Assembly (NCBI GenBank): GCA_034429215.1
Contig: DAOUGI010000108.1
Location: 1 to 64,000, forward strand
Direction of reading: 5' to 3'
Length of the DNA stretch: 64,000 bases
DNA from: JAFGOG01 sp034429215
Lineage (GTDB): Bacteria > Chloroflexota > Anaerolineae > JAAYZQ01
Part shown: positions 52,116-60,658 of the stretch, in pieces
How the letters are laid out: every line of letters begins with the position of its first letter
Numbering within the stretch: the stretch's first letter is position 1
Position numbers and translations under genes: made by a program
Notes under the pieces: generated by a model
Told to the model about the DNA's origin: nothing
Seen by the model: the letters and a program-made list of their open reading frames with translations, nothing else
Databases searched by the model: none

Positions 52116-53285
52116 ATGAGGGTCAAGATCACCGTCTGCGGGGGGGGCAACGGTGCCCAAGCGTTGGTGCCGATCGCTGCCCGCAACCTGGGCTGCCAGG
52201 TAAACGTCTATGCCCCCTTGGGCGACGAAGCCGATCGGTTGCGCGCGGGCGTCGCGGCCCACGGCGGCCTGGAGGTGCAGGGCGCGGTGCGGGCCCAGGC
52301 CCTACCTCACTGCGTGAGCGCAGACCCCGCCGAGGTTATCGCCGGCTCGGAGATCGTCATCCTGGTCCTGCCGGCGTTTGCCCACGAGAGCACCCTACGC
52401 CAGATTGCGCCCTTTCTGGACGAGGGCGCCTGGGTGGGAGCCATGCCCGCTCGTGGTGGGTTCGAGCTGTGCGCCACACACGTCCTGCAAGAGCAAGGTC
52501 GCGGGGATGTGCGTCTTTTCGGGCTGCAGACCTTGCCCTGGGCATGCCGCATCCAGGAATACGGCCAGGTCGTGCACGTCTTGGGCGCCAAGCGCGTGGT
52601 CGACGCCGCCGGCCGGCCGGCCGCCAGCTTTGGGGAGGTCCGGCCGGTCCTGCAGCAGATGCTGGGCCTAACTGTCCAGGCCGCGGCCAGTCTCCTGGCC
52701 CTGACGCTGGCTAACACCGGTCAGATCATCCACCCCGGCATCATGTACGGCCTTTTTGCCGCTTGGGATGGCACCCCCTTCCCCGGCCAGGAGGCGCCGC
52801 TGTTCTACCAAGGGCTCGACGAGTCGGGAGCCGAAACACTGCGCAGTCTGAGCGACGACATCCAGGCCATCCGCGCCCGGCTGGAGCCAGACCTGGACCT
52901 CACCGCCGTGCGACCCTTGCACGATTGGATCGTCCGTTCCTACGGCGACGACATTGTCGATCCGTCGACACTGCTTAGTGCCTTTGTCACCAACCGAGCC
53001 TACGCCGGGCTCAAAGCCCCGGTCCGCCAGGTGGCCGACGGACGGTATGTGCCCGATTTTTCGGCGCGTTACCTGACCGAAGATATACCCTTTGGCCTGG
53101 CCGTCAGCCGGGCTATCGGCCGGCTGGCCGGGGTAGACACCAAGGCCTTGGACCGGGTCATCACCTGGGCCGGGGCGCGGCTTGAAAAAGACTACTTGGG
53201 CCGCGACATGAACGAGGCCCGCATCCCACAGGCGTATGGGCTGGGCAGCCTGCAAGAGCTGCTCGCCTTTGCCGGCGCAGACTGA
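52116..53285 (+). CDS. NAD(P)-dependent octopine/nopaline dehydrogenase-family enzyme (second, divergent copy)
   Basis: 389 residues. The dinucleotide motif is CGGGNGAQ (residues 8-15), like true octopine dehydrogenases, and differs from the GAGHGG of the first copy. The catalytic segment is NTGQIIHPGIMYG with His206. VTNRAYAGLKAPVR and DFSARYLTEDIPFGLAVSRAIG fill the C-terminal helical domain, similar to APRTLRHRYLLEDVPFSLVPLASLG in the first copy. Two such enzymes in one operon suggests two substrates or successive steps. Confidence 0.9.
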   Translation: MRVKITVCGGGNGAQALVPIAARNLGCQVNVYAPLGDEADRLRAGVAAHGGLEVQGAVRAQALPHCVSADPAEVIAGSEIVILVLPAFAHESTLRQIAPFLDEGAWVGAMPARGGFELCATHVLQEQGRGDVRLFGLQTLPWACRIQEYGQVVHVLGAKRVVDAAGRPAASFGEVRPVLQQMLGLTVQAAASLLALTLANTGQIIHPGIMYGLFAAWDGTPFPGQEAPLFYQGLDESGAETLRSLSDDIQAIRARLEPDLDLTAVRPLHDWIVRSYGDDIVDPSTLLSAFVTNRAYAGLKAPVRQVADGRYVPDFSARYLTEDIPFGLAVSRAIGRLAGVDTKALDRVITWAGARLEKDYLGRDMNEARIPQAYGLGSLQELLAFAGAD

Positions 53286-53367
53286 GCGCCCGGCCGCCGT
53301 CCAACGGCAGTAGTTATCGGGACACAGGCATGGCGCCACCGAGAACCAGTTGAGAGGAGAAGTGATC

Positions 53368-56300
53368 ATGGAAGATACAGCGGAAACAGCAGGCAAAAAG
53401 CGCCGGGTGCTGGCCGGCTCGATCGGCGACTGCGTGCACTCACTGGGCGTGGAAACATTTGCCGAGTGGATGGAGGATCGGGGCGAGGGGTTTATGGCGG
53501 TCAAGCTTGGGCCGGCGGTCCCGATCGACGACGTGGTCAACAAGATCCGAGAGTCGCGGCCCGAGGTGGTGGCTATCTCCATGCGCCTCGGCGACCTTCA
53601 CGTCGACAAACTGATCTCCGCATTCATCGAGAAAGCAGCCCACCACCGGCTCTTGCCCCGTGAAAGCGGGATCCGCTACGCATTTGGCGGCCTGCGGCCA
53701 GCAGCCAACCTGGTCCGGGCCATGACCGGCCTGCCGGTGCAGGAAGACAAGTTCTCACCCCCTGGCGACCGCCACTACGACCTGGACGAAATCGCCGAGA
53801 ACTATGGCGACATCGATGCCTTCCAGGGCTTCTTTGCCCTGGTGGTCGACGATTATATCACCATGGAAGAGCTGGAGGCGTTCGCCAAGGGCGAGTCGGC
53901 TGTAGAACAGGTGGAAGCGATCAAATGGGCCGACGAGCTGCTGACACGCATCCGCCAGGTGCGGGAACTGGAGAACCGCCCCATCCTCCGCGCTCACATC
54001 GGCATCGCCGCCGACACCATCGAGCCTACGGTCAAGGGAGTCGAGATGTTGGCCGAGGCGCAATGCCTCGAGATCGTCTCGCTGGCTCCCGACCAGCCTT
54101 CGCAGGAGTACCTGGCCAAGTTCATTCGCGGAGAGGAAAACCCAGACAACTACCTCCGGGGCCAGGGCGGCGTCCCCATCCGCAGCAGGGAGGACCTGCG
54201 GCGGCTCAAGTCAGCCACGCAGCGGGGCAACTATCCCATGACCCGCATCTATTCCGGCACCGACGAGCTGGTGGAGCTTGCCAAGCTGTTCGAAGAATCG
54301 TTCCGCATGCCCTTCCCGGCCGTGCCCTTGTTCTTCTACAACGAGCTGGACGGCCGCGGGCCCATCTCGATTCGTGACGGCTTTGACGAGCACTTTGAAG
54401 TCATGCGCTGGTGGGCGGCTCGCGACAAGGCGGTCGAGATCAACGACCCGCACCAGTGGCAACTGCGCAACAGCACCGACGACCTGCTGGTCACCGATCA
54501 CGTCGTGGCGGGCGTGGTGGCGCTGAAAATGGGCATCCGCAAATATGTCATGCAGATGATGTACGACCTGCCGCCGGGTACCTCGGGCCTCAACGATCTG
54601 GCCAAGTTCCAGGCAGCTTATGAATTGATCGAGCCTTTGACGCGGCATTTCGACTATCACATCATCAAAGAGACCCGGGGCGGCCTGTCCGACTTTCCGC
54701 CCAACCTGGACAGGGCCAAGGGCCACCTGGCTATTTCCACCTACTGGCAGATGTACATGGAGCCCGACATCGTCCACGTCGTCAGCTTTTCCGAGGCTCA
54801 CCACGAGGCCAAGGCCCAGGACGTCGTCGAGAGCTGCGACCTCGTCAAGCAGACGATCGAGGACTTTTACCGTGACGACAAGCCTGACATATGGCACGAT
54901 CCCCGGCTGCTGGGCCGAAAGCGCCGGCTCAAGCTGGGAGCTATGTACAACCTGCTGCATCTGGCCCTGCTGGGCGGCTACGAGGGGCCGGTCACCCTCG
55001 ACAGCTTTTTCGAGTGGGCCGTCCCGCCCGAGGAAGCCCGCCAGCGAGACCATCGCAAGCAGTGGGACCGCAATTACGAGACGATGCTCCTCAGCTTTGT
55101 CGACGGGGCCAACTATCCTTCCGGGCAGTGTGGCATGGTCAGCGCCGACACCCTGGACTTGGCCGTGCAGCTTGGCCTGTTCCAGGCGCCGCAGATCACC
55201 GTCCTGGACAAGCGCTACGAAATGGTAGGCAAGTGCCGCACCAAGATCGTTGAGGGAGGGTGCGTAATCGACGAGTTCAACGGCGTCAAGGTAGCCGACG
55301 AGCTCGAGCGGGTCGACCTCGTCCGCCAGCGCAGTCCCTGGTTCTTTGACAAGACCCTCAATCAGGGGGACGAAGACCTGGGCATCACCGAAACGGCCGA
55401 GGCCATGGACGAGAGTATCGTCGTTCGGGCGCGAAAACAGGTCGGCATTCATGACGAGGCAGACCTGGCGAACCTGCATGTCCTGGTCGTCGATTTTGGC
55501 AGCACCTTTTCCAAGATTGGGATCATTGACACCGCGACAGAAAAGTTCACCCTGCACTACGTGCCGACCATCGTAGACGATCTGCGCGAGTCGTTGGCTC
55601 TTGGGCTGGGGGTGATGGACGAGTGCCGCGGGCAAGGCGACTGGCAGCCTCTGGCTCGGGAAATGGCGAAATTCGATATCAAGCTCCCTTGCTCGAGCGC
55701 CAAGGGCGGCCTCAAGATGGTGACCGTATCGATGGTCAAGGAGGAGAGCGGCTTTGCCGCCGACCTGGCCTCCCTAACCGCCGGCGCCAAGCTGCTGAAC
55801 AGCTACGACGGCAAGCTGACCGAGAAACAGGCCCGGGCCATCTACGAGCAGGACCAACCCGAGATCATTCTCCAGGCCGGCGGAGTCGATTTCGGCGGCG
55901 ACACCGAAACCCAATTGCACAACGCCCATCTGCTGGCTATGTATGCCAACAAAGCCACCTATGCCCGGTATGGCGTGCCGGTGATCTATGCCGGCAACCA
56001 GGACGTCCGCGACGAGATCGAACGGATATACAAAACCGAAGGGATAGACATCCGCCTCACGCCCAACGTCATGCCCGAGGTCAATACCTTCCGGATCGAG
56101 GTAGTCAACGAGGCGATCCGCGAGCTGTTCCAGACGATCATCATCCGCGGCAAGGGTTTCGACGTAGTCGAAGAGTATATGAGCGCACCGTTCATACCCA
56201 CGCCTCGGGCGGCCTTTCGGGGCATCAACCTGCTGGCCAAGGGCTACGGCGGTGAGCCGGGCCTGGGCAACATCATGGCCCTGGACATCGGCGGAGCCAC

Positions 56301-57048
56301 GACCGACTTTTACTCAAACGTCGGCGACAACCCGCTGTACGATTATCAGGGCAACGATCCACGCCGCAAGGTCAAGCGTACCATTCTCAAGACGCCGAAC
56401 ACCCCCCTGGCCTATCGCCGCGTAGAGGGCAAGTACGGCCTGGCCTACGATGCCGAGAACATCAAGGAGCTACAGCGCTTCCAGAACGGCATGATGAAGC
56501 GCGACGTGGAAGCGTTCCTGCTGGCCGAGTATCCCGGCTACCGGCCGGGCGACGACGCCTTGGGCGCCTTTGTGCGGGAGGGCGACGGCCGCCTCGAAGT
56601 GGACCTGGATCGCTACCTGAGCTGGATGTCTGCCAACCCGCACACCTTGCCAACCAGCGACGAAGAAGACGCCGTGCGCTCTCTGCTGGCCAGGGAGATC
56701 ATGGCCGCCACCACCGGAAGGAACCTGGGCTACGTCAAAGAGACCGACACCTACTTTCTGCAATATGGGGTCAATTTCCTGAACCAGCCTTGCACCACCC
56801 TGCTCATCGGCGGCGCCATCTATCACAAGTGCCAAGGAGGCCACGATTTTGGCCGCGACCTGCAGCTCATGGCCGCCGGCACGCAGTACAACGAGGACGA
56901 ATCGTGGCTCCTGCGCCCACGTGGCCGGATCCTCCTGGATGCAGCCTACATGGTGTCGACTGTGGGCGGGCTGTACGGGCGGATCGATCCAGAACGAGCA
57001 CTGCGAATGCTCAAGCGCCACCTGGTCCCTTTGGAAAAGCCAATCTGA
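53368..57048 (+). CDS. B12-binding + TIM-barrel-like mutase + GlmL/MutL-type ATPase fusion protein
   Basis: 1,226 residues from the ATG at 53368 (GAGGAGA upstream). Residues 12-130: cobalamin-binding-like domain with D21CVHSLG27 (one residue longer than canonical DxHxxG), VVAISMRLGDLHVDK and YAFGGLRP. Residues about 180-560: barrel-like domain with LRAHIGIAADTIEPTVKG, FFYNELDGRGPISIRDGFDEHFEVMRWWAARD, TDHVVAGVVALKMGIRKYVMQMMYDLPPG and VSFSEAHHEAKAQDVVES, resembling glutamate-mutase-type catalytic subunits. Residues about 703-1226: GlmL/MutL-like ASKHA ATPase with phosphate loops VVDFGSTFSKIGII and ALDIGGATTDFYSN (about 972). Normally these three parts are separate proteins. Probably an isomerase with its own reactivase; substrate unknown. 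Confidence 0.8.
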   Translation: MEDTAETAGKKRRVLAGSIGDCVHSLGVETFAEWMEDRGEGFMAVKLGPAVPIDDVVNKIRESRPEVVAISMRLGDLHVDKLISAFIEKAAHHRLLPRESGIRYAFGGLRPAANLVRAMTGLPVQEDKFSPPGDRHYDLDEIAENYGDIDAFQGFFALVVDDYITMEELEAFAKGESAVEQVEAIKWADELLTRIRQVRELENRPILRAHIGIAADTIEPTVKGVEMLAEAQCLEIVSLAPDQPSQEYLAKFIRGEENPDNYLRGQGGVPIRSREDLRRLKSATQRGNYPMTRIYSGTDELVELAKLFEESFRMPFPAVPLFFYNELDGRGPISIRDGFDEHFEVMRWWAARDKAVEINDPHQWQLRNSTDDLLVTDHVVAGVVALKMGIRKYVMQMMYDLPPGTSGLNDLAKFQAAYELIEPLTRHFDYHIIKETRGGLSDFPPNLDRAKGHLAISTYWQMYMEPDIVHVVSFSEAHHEAKAQDVVESCDLVKQTIEDFYRDDKPDIWHDPRLLGRKRRLKLGAMYNLLHLALLGGYEGPVTLDSFFEWAVPPEEARQRDHRKQWDRNYETMLLSFVDGANYPSGQCGMVSADTLDLAVQLGLFQAPQITVLDKRYEMVGKCRTKIVEGGCVIDEFNGVKVADELERVDLVRQRSPWFFDKTLNQGDEDLGITETAEAMDESIVVRARKQVGIHDEADLANLHVLVVDFGSTFSKIGIIDTATEKFTLHYVPTIVDDLRESLALGLGVMDECRGQGDWQPLAREMAKFDIKLPCSSAKGGLKMVTVSMVKEESGFAADLASLTAGAKLLNSYDGKLTEKQARAIYEQDQPEIILQAGGVDFGGDTETQLHNAHLLAMYANKATYARYGVPVIYAGNQDVRDEIERIYKTEGIDIRLTPNVMPEVNTFRIEVVNEAIRELFQTIIIRGKGFDVVEEYMSAPFIPTPRAAFRGINLLAKGYGGEPGLGNIMALDIGGATTDFYSNVGDNPLYDYQGNDPRRKVKRTILKTPNTPLAYRRVEGKYGLAYDAENIKELQRFQNGMMKRDVEAFLLAEYPGYRPGDDALGAFVREGDGRLEVDLDRYLSWMSANPHTLPTSDEEDAVRSLLAREIMAATTGRNLGYVKETDTYFLQYGVNFLNQPCTTLLIGGAIYHKCQGGHDFGRDLQLMAAGTQYNEDESWLLRPRGRILLDAAYMVSTVGGLYGRIDPERALRMLKRHLVPLEKPI

Positions 57049-57232
57049 AGCATAGGGGACCCGTGGCTGGTCCCGGCGTCTCGGTATGTGGGATAGACAG
57101 CATCATCCGCCTGGCATGCATCACTCACCGGGCCGACTGCTGGCGGCTCAGGCGAACCCCAGACACGCCGGGCATCGCCCAGAGGAGCGTGACTGAGCTA
57201 ACGGGGTATGTGAACGAAGGAGAGGAGATGGC
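57049..57232. other. 184-base gap between the fusion gene and the ATP-grasp gene
   Basis: No supported gene. A small hairpin (GGGACC-N7-GGTCCC, near 57055-57077) lies just behind the stop but has no T-run. GAAGGAGAGGAG at 57217-57228 is the ribosome-binding site of the next gene. Confidence 0.5.
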
Positions 57233-58393
57233 GTGAGTAGAGACAACGGCTGGCCAAGTGACACTCGGCCAACAAAACCCGCCAAACAGGAAAAACGAGC
57301 GAAACGCCAAGACCGTCCGCCAAAGATCAAGTATCCAAACCCAACTCCCCGGCTTTCGGTCAGCCAGAAGGCCTTGAAGGAGTTGAGGCTGGTCGCGGTG
57401 GCCTATTCCGCCATAGAGCGCGAGTTTTTCCCAACGGAGGAGGCGTATCAGGCCGAGAAAGAGGTGGAGAGCCGCGCTGCCCAGGTGCTACAGGTGATGG
57501 AAAAGCTCGGCATTCCCGGGCGGCTATACAGTGCGGATGAGTATCTCCTCACCAACCTGCTGGTTGACCGTCCTGACCTTGTGTTGAACCTGGTGGATAC
57601 CCTGCGTGGCAGGGACGGTCTCCAGGCCTCGATTCCAGGCGCGCTGGAGCTGCTAGGGATCCCCTACACCGGCGCGCGCATGCGCGGCCTGGTGATTGGT
57701 AATGACCGGAACCTCGTCAAGCAGATCCTCAAGGCGAATGATATCCCCACCCCCGATTACCAGTTTATCAAGCGCAGCGGGACGAAAGTGAATCCGGATC
57801 TTGGCCTGCCCCTGATTGTCAAGCTGAACGAGGGGGGAGGCAGCGTGGGAATCGATGACGAGGCGGTCAAGGAAACCCTCGAGGGCGCCCAAAAACAGGT
57901 GGAGGAGCTTATCAACGCCTACAAAATGCCGGTCATTGTGGAGCGGTTTATCGTTGGACCGGAGATAACGGCTGTGGTGTTTGAAGACAGACGCCGGAGG
58001 CACGTTTTCCTTGGGCAGAAGGCTTTTGGCGTGCTCCCGGACGGCAAACACGAGTTTACCAGCCTCGCGAGTTATGACACGCCGGACTGTTACCACTATG
58101 CCCCCGTTCAAGACCAGGAGCTGGTAAAGAGGATAGAGCAGTATGTGACCAAGGTTTTCAAGGTTCTGCACAGCAAAGACTACTCCAAGTACGATATCCG
58201 GGTGGATGAAAAGACCGGCATACCTTACTTTACAGACTGCAACCCCAACACGGCTTTTGGCCCCAGCCTGGGGCTGCCTTTCACCGAGGTTGTCGAAACG
58301 CTGTATGGGGTCAAGTTCGAGAAGGTATTGGAGTCTCTCCTAAGCAGATATGCCAGAAAGATCAAAGCCAGGCGGGCAGAGCCGCGAGCCTGA
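57233..58393 (+). CDS. ATP-grasp ligase, D-alanine-D-alanine ligase-like
   Basis: 386 residues from a GTG start behind a strong GAAGGAGAGGAG. The first 45 residues are a basic, Pro/Lys-rich extension. The ATP-grasp core has IPYTGARMRGLVIGNDRNLVKQILKANDIPTPDYQFI, LPLIVKLNEGGGSVGI, VIVERFIVGPEITAVVFE and the metal site YDIRVDEKTGIPYFTDCNPNTAFGP (Asp-Cys-Asn in place of the usual Glu-x-Asn). It would form an amide bond between amino acids or related compounds. As it lies far from cell-wall genes, a role in the adjoining opine/B12 pathway is possible. Confidence 0.85.
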   Translation: MSRDNGWPSDTRPTKPAKQEKRAKRQDRPPKIKYPNPTPRLSVSQKALKELRLVAVAYSAIEREFFPTEEAYQAEKEVESRAAQVLQVMEKLGIPGRLYSADEYLLTNLLVDRPDLVLNLVDTLRGRDGLQASIPGALELLGIPYTGARMRGLVIGNDRNLVKQILKANDIPTPDYQFIKRSGTKVNPDLGLPLIVKLNEGGGSVGIDDEAVKETLEGAQKQVEELINAYKMPVIVERFIVGPEITAVVFEDRRRRHVFLGQKAFGVLPDGKHEFTSLASYDTPDCYHYAPVQDQELVKRIEQYVTKVFKVLHSKDYSKYDIRVDEKTGIPYFTDCNPNTAFGPSLGLPFTEVVETLYGVKFEKVLESLLSRYARKIKARRAEPRA

Positions 58394-58394
58394 T

Positions 58395-58838
58395 ATGCCC
58401 AGAAAAATGCTCAAGGTCTTTGCCTACATCACCCACGCCGGCCGGCTGCTCCTCTTTCGCCACACCGATTACCCCGAGGCCGGCATCCAGGTTCCCGGCG
58501 GCACGGTCGCCGGCGGCGAGCAGCCCGAGGCGGCCGTCCTGCGCGAGGCATTCGAGGAAACGGGTCTGACCGGCCTGGAGCTGGACCTGCTCTTGGGAGA
58601 GACGGTCTGCGCTGTGCCCGAGCTGGGTCTAGGCGTAATCCACCATCGCTACTATTATCACCTCCGCTGCACCGAGGATCCACCCCAGATCTGGCGCCAC
58701 TGGGAGTGCGACGCCAGCGACGGCAGCCCTCCCATCGAGTTTGAGCTCTTCTGGGCCCCCCTGGCCGACGGGCTGCCACAGCTCCTGCCTGCTCACGCAG
58801 CGATGCTGCCCAAGCTTCTGGAGCGGCTGGGGCTGTGA
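58395..58838 (+). CDS. Nudix hydrolase
   Basis: 147 residues from the ATG directly behind the ATP-grasp stop. The Nudix box is complete: GGTVAGGEQPEAAVLREAFE-ETGL (G-x5-E-x7-RE-x2-EE-x-G). The N-terminus KVFAYITHAGRLLLFRHTD and a C-terminal SPPIEFELFWAPL are typical. Substrate not predictable. The frame is open for 15 codons further upstream, inside the previous gene. Confidence 0.9.
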   Translation: MPRKMLKVFAYITHAGRLLLFRHTDYPEAGIQVPGGTVAGGEQPEAAVLREAFEETGLTGLELDLLLGETVCAVPELGLGVIHHRYYYHLRCTEDPPQIWRHWECDASDGSPPIEFELFWAPLADGLPQLLPAHAAMLPKLLERLGL

Positions 58839-58867
58839 CCGTGTGGGCGGGAAAGACCGCCCGACGT

Positions 58868-58896
58868 TTGACACCACCCCTCTTGTATGCTAGAAT
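58868..58896 (+). promoter_or_regulatory. Promoter of the DUF11/LamG-like gene pair
   Basis: Perfect TTGACA (58868-58873), 17-bp spacer, TAGAAT (58891-58896), about 57 bases upstream of the ATG at 58954. Same box sequences as the promoter at 30367. Confidence 0.8.
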
Positions 58897-58953
58897 TTCT
58901 GAACCCCGGCGTTGCCGGAGAGTCATATCGTCTAGAAAGGCTGATATTTCTCA

Positions 58954-60579
58954 ATGAATGATCAAGATCGCCGAACACGTCTGTTGTGGTTAGCCTTGCC
59001 CCTCGCTGCTTTTGTCCTGCTGGTCGGGCTGGTTGGCCACACCCCGACTGGCCAGGCCCTCAGCCCATTGGCCGTTGACGTGACCAAGACCGCTGCGCCG
59101 GCCCGCCTCCTGCCCGGCCAGCCCGTCACCTATACCGTCACCTTTGTCAACTCGGGCGAGCTGACCACCACCCTCACCGTCATCAGCGACACCCTCGCCC
59201 CATCCCTGACCTTTGTCGGCATGCTGCCCGGCAGCGACATCACCTCAACGCCCAACCTCGTCGGCGGCACCCTCGTCTGGACCGGGGCCTTTACCCTGCC
59301 CGCCTCGGCCGACCTGGTGCTCCGTTACCAGGCCGGCACCTCCACCCAGCCCGGCTGGCACTGGCCGTGCAACGAGGTCACCGCCCTCGCCGACGACGGC
59401 CTGGTCGGACCGGCCCGCGCCTGCGTCGAGGTCGGCCCCGAAAAGGCGCTCGTCTACCTGCCCCTTACTTTCAAGAGCTACCACCGCTGGGCCGAGTTCA
59501 CCATCGCCAAGAGCGTCACCCCCACCGAGGTCGACGCCGAGCCCGGCCGGGTGGTCACCTACACCGTGACCATCGCCAACATCGGCAACATCCCGGGCAA
59601 GCTGGCCGCCGTGGTCGACACCCTGCCGGCCGGGTTCACCTACATGGACATGGCGCCCGGCAGCGACGTGGTCGCCGACCCGACCGGCGCCACCGGCCTG
59701 ATCCGCTGGGGCGGTCCGTTCACCATCGCCGCCGGTGGGCAGTTGCGGCTGATCTACAAAGTCTCGCCAAGCCAAACACCGGGCCAGTACGCCAACTCGG
59801 CCAACGTCGAAGCCTTGTTCGGCAAACCGCCCGCCGGCCCGGCCTCGGCCCTGGTCACCGTTCAGTCGGATACCCTGCTGGAAGAGCATTTCGAGGATGG
59901 CATGGACCGCTGGACGGTCTTCCTAAACCACCGCCGCCTGGCGGAGGGCCAATGGTACTGGGGACCGACCGACGGGGTCGGCGGCAGCGCTGCCGCGGTC
60001 CAGGACGCCCTCGCCGTGCCCGGCAAGGTTGCGTCCGACGCACTGTTGATGTACCTGGGCGAGGGCGCTGAGCAGTGGACCAACTACCGCGCCGAGATGA
60101 TGATGATGCTTACCGGCGGAGTCGATGGCAGCGGCAATATCATCCCCGAAACTGGCGATCCGATCGGCTTCTGGGTGCGCGGCCAATACCAGGGCAGCGA
60201 CATTGAATCCCAATGGGTGAGCGGCTATTATGTAGTCTTGGTCGGCGCATCCGACCGTGCCGTACACCATGCCCGCATCGCCAAGATGCAGCAACCCGGC
60301 GACTGTGACGCCTGCCTCAAGCCATACCGGATGTACAACTTTGACAACCCCATGCAAAAGGCCCAGTCGGCGGACCTGCCCGGCCCCTTCGAGCACTATC
60401 GCTGGTACCATCTGGCCGTCGAGGTGCGCGACGCAAACATCAAGGCATGGGTAGACGGCGAGCTGGTGCTGGACTGGACCGATCCGCTGCTGCCGTACAT
60501 GTCCGGCACCGTCGGTTTCAAGACCCACGAGACCAAGGACGCCATGTTTGACGACGTGATCGTCACGTCGTTACCGTAA
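58954..60579 (+). CDS. Secreted DUF11 protein with C-terminal LamG-like domain (first of tandem pair)
   Basis: 541 residues. Signal peptide or anchor at 10-35 (WLALPLAAFVLLVGLVGH). Two DUF11 domains (about 42-155 and 175-300) show VTKTAAPARLLPGQPVTYTVTF / VISDTLAPSLTFVGML and KSVTPTEVDAEPGRVVTYTVTI / VVDTLPAGFTYMDMAPGSD. They are joined by a segment containing LVYLPLTFKSYHRWAEF. The C-terminal 235 residues are a LamG/DUF1080-like beta-sandwich (LYMYL-type strands, MYLGEGAEQWTNYRAEM, VEVRDANIKAWVDGELVL). Likely a cell-surface adhesin or glycan-binding protein. Closely related to the next gene. Confidence 0.87.
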   Translation: MNDQDRRTRLLWLALPLAAFVLLVGLVGHTPTGQALSPLAVDVTKTAAPARLLPGQPVTYTVTFVNSGELTTTLTVISDTLAPSLTFVGMLPGSDITSTPNLVGGTLVWTGAFTLPASADLVLRYQAGTSTQPGWHWPCNEVTALADDGLVGPARACVEVGPEKALVYLPLTFKSYHRWAEFTIAKSVTPTEVDAEPGRVVTYTVTIANIGNIPGKLAAVVDTLPAGFTYMDMAPGSDVVADPTGATGLIRWGGPFTIAAGGQLRLIYKVSPSQTPGQYANSANVEALFGKPPAGPASALVTVQSDTLLEEHFEDGMDRWTVFLNHRRLAEGQWYWGPTDGVGGSAAAVQDALAVPGKVASDALLMYLGEGAEQWTNYRAEMMMMLTGGVDGSGNIIPETGDPIGFWVRGQYQGSDIESQWVSGYYVVLVGASDRAVHHARIAKMQQPGDCDACLKPYRMYNFDNPMQKAQSADLPGPFEHYRWYHLAVEVRDANIKAWVDGELVLDWTDPLLPYMSGTVGFKTHETKDAMFDDVIVTSLP

Positions 60580-60586
60580 GAGCAGC

Positions 60587-60627
60587 TAGCCATCGGCAGC
60601 CAGTCCAGGGCTAGCTGCCGATGGCTA
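60587..60627. repeat. 14-bp-arm inverted repeat between tandem paralogues
   Basis: TAGCCATCGGCAGC (60587-60600) and GCTGCCGATGGCTA (60614-60627) with a 13-base loop. No T-run follows, so termination would be weak; it may be a dispersed palindrome similar in composition to the terminator at 62663. Confidence 0.75.
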
Positions 60628-60658
60628 ATGACCAAATACACGATAAGGAGTGAATCTG

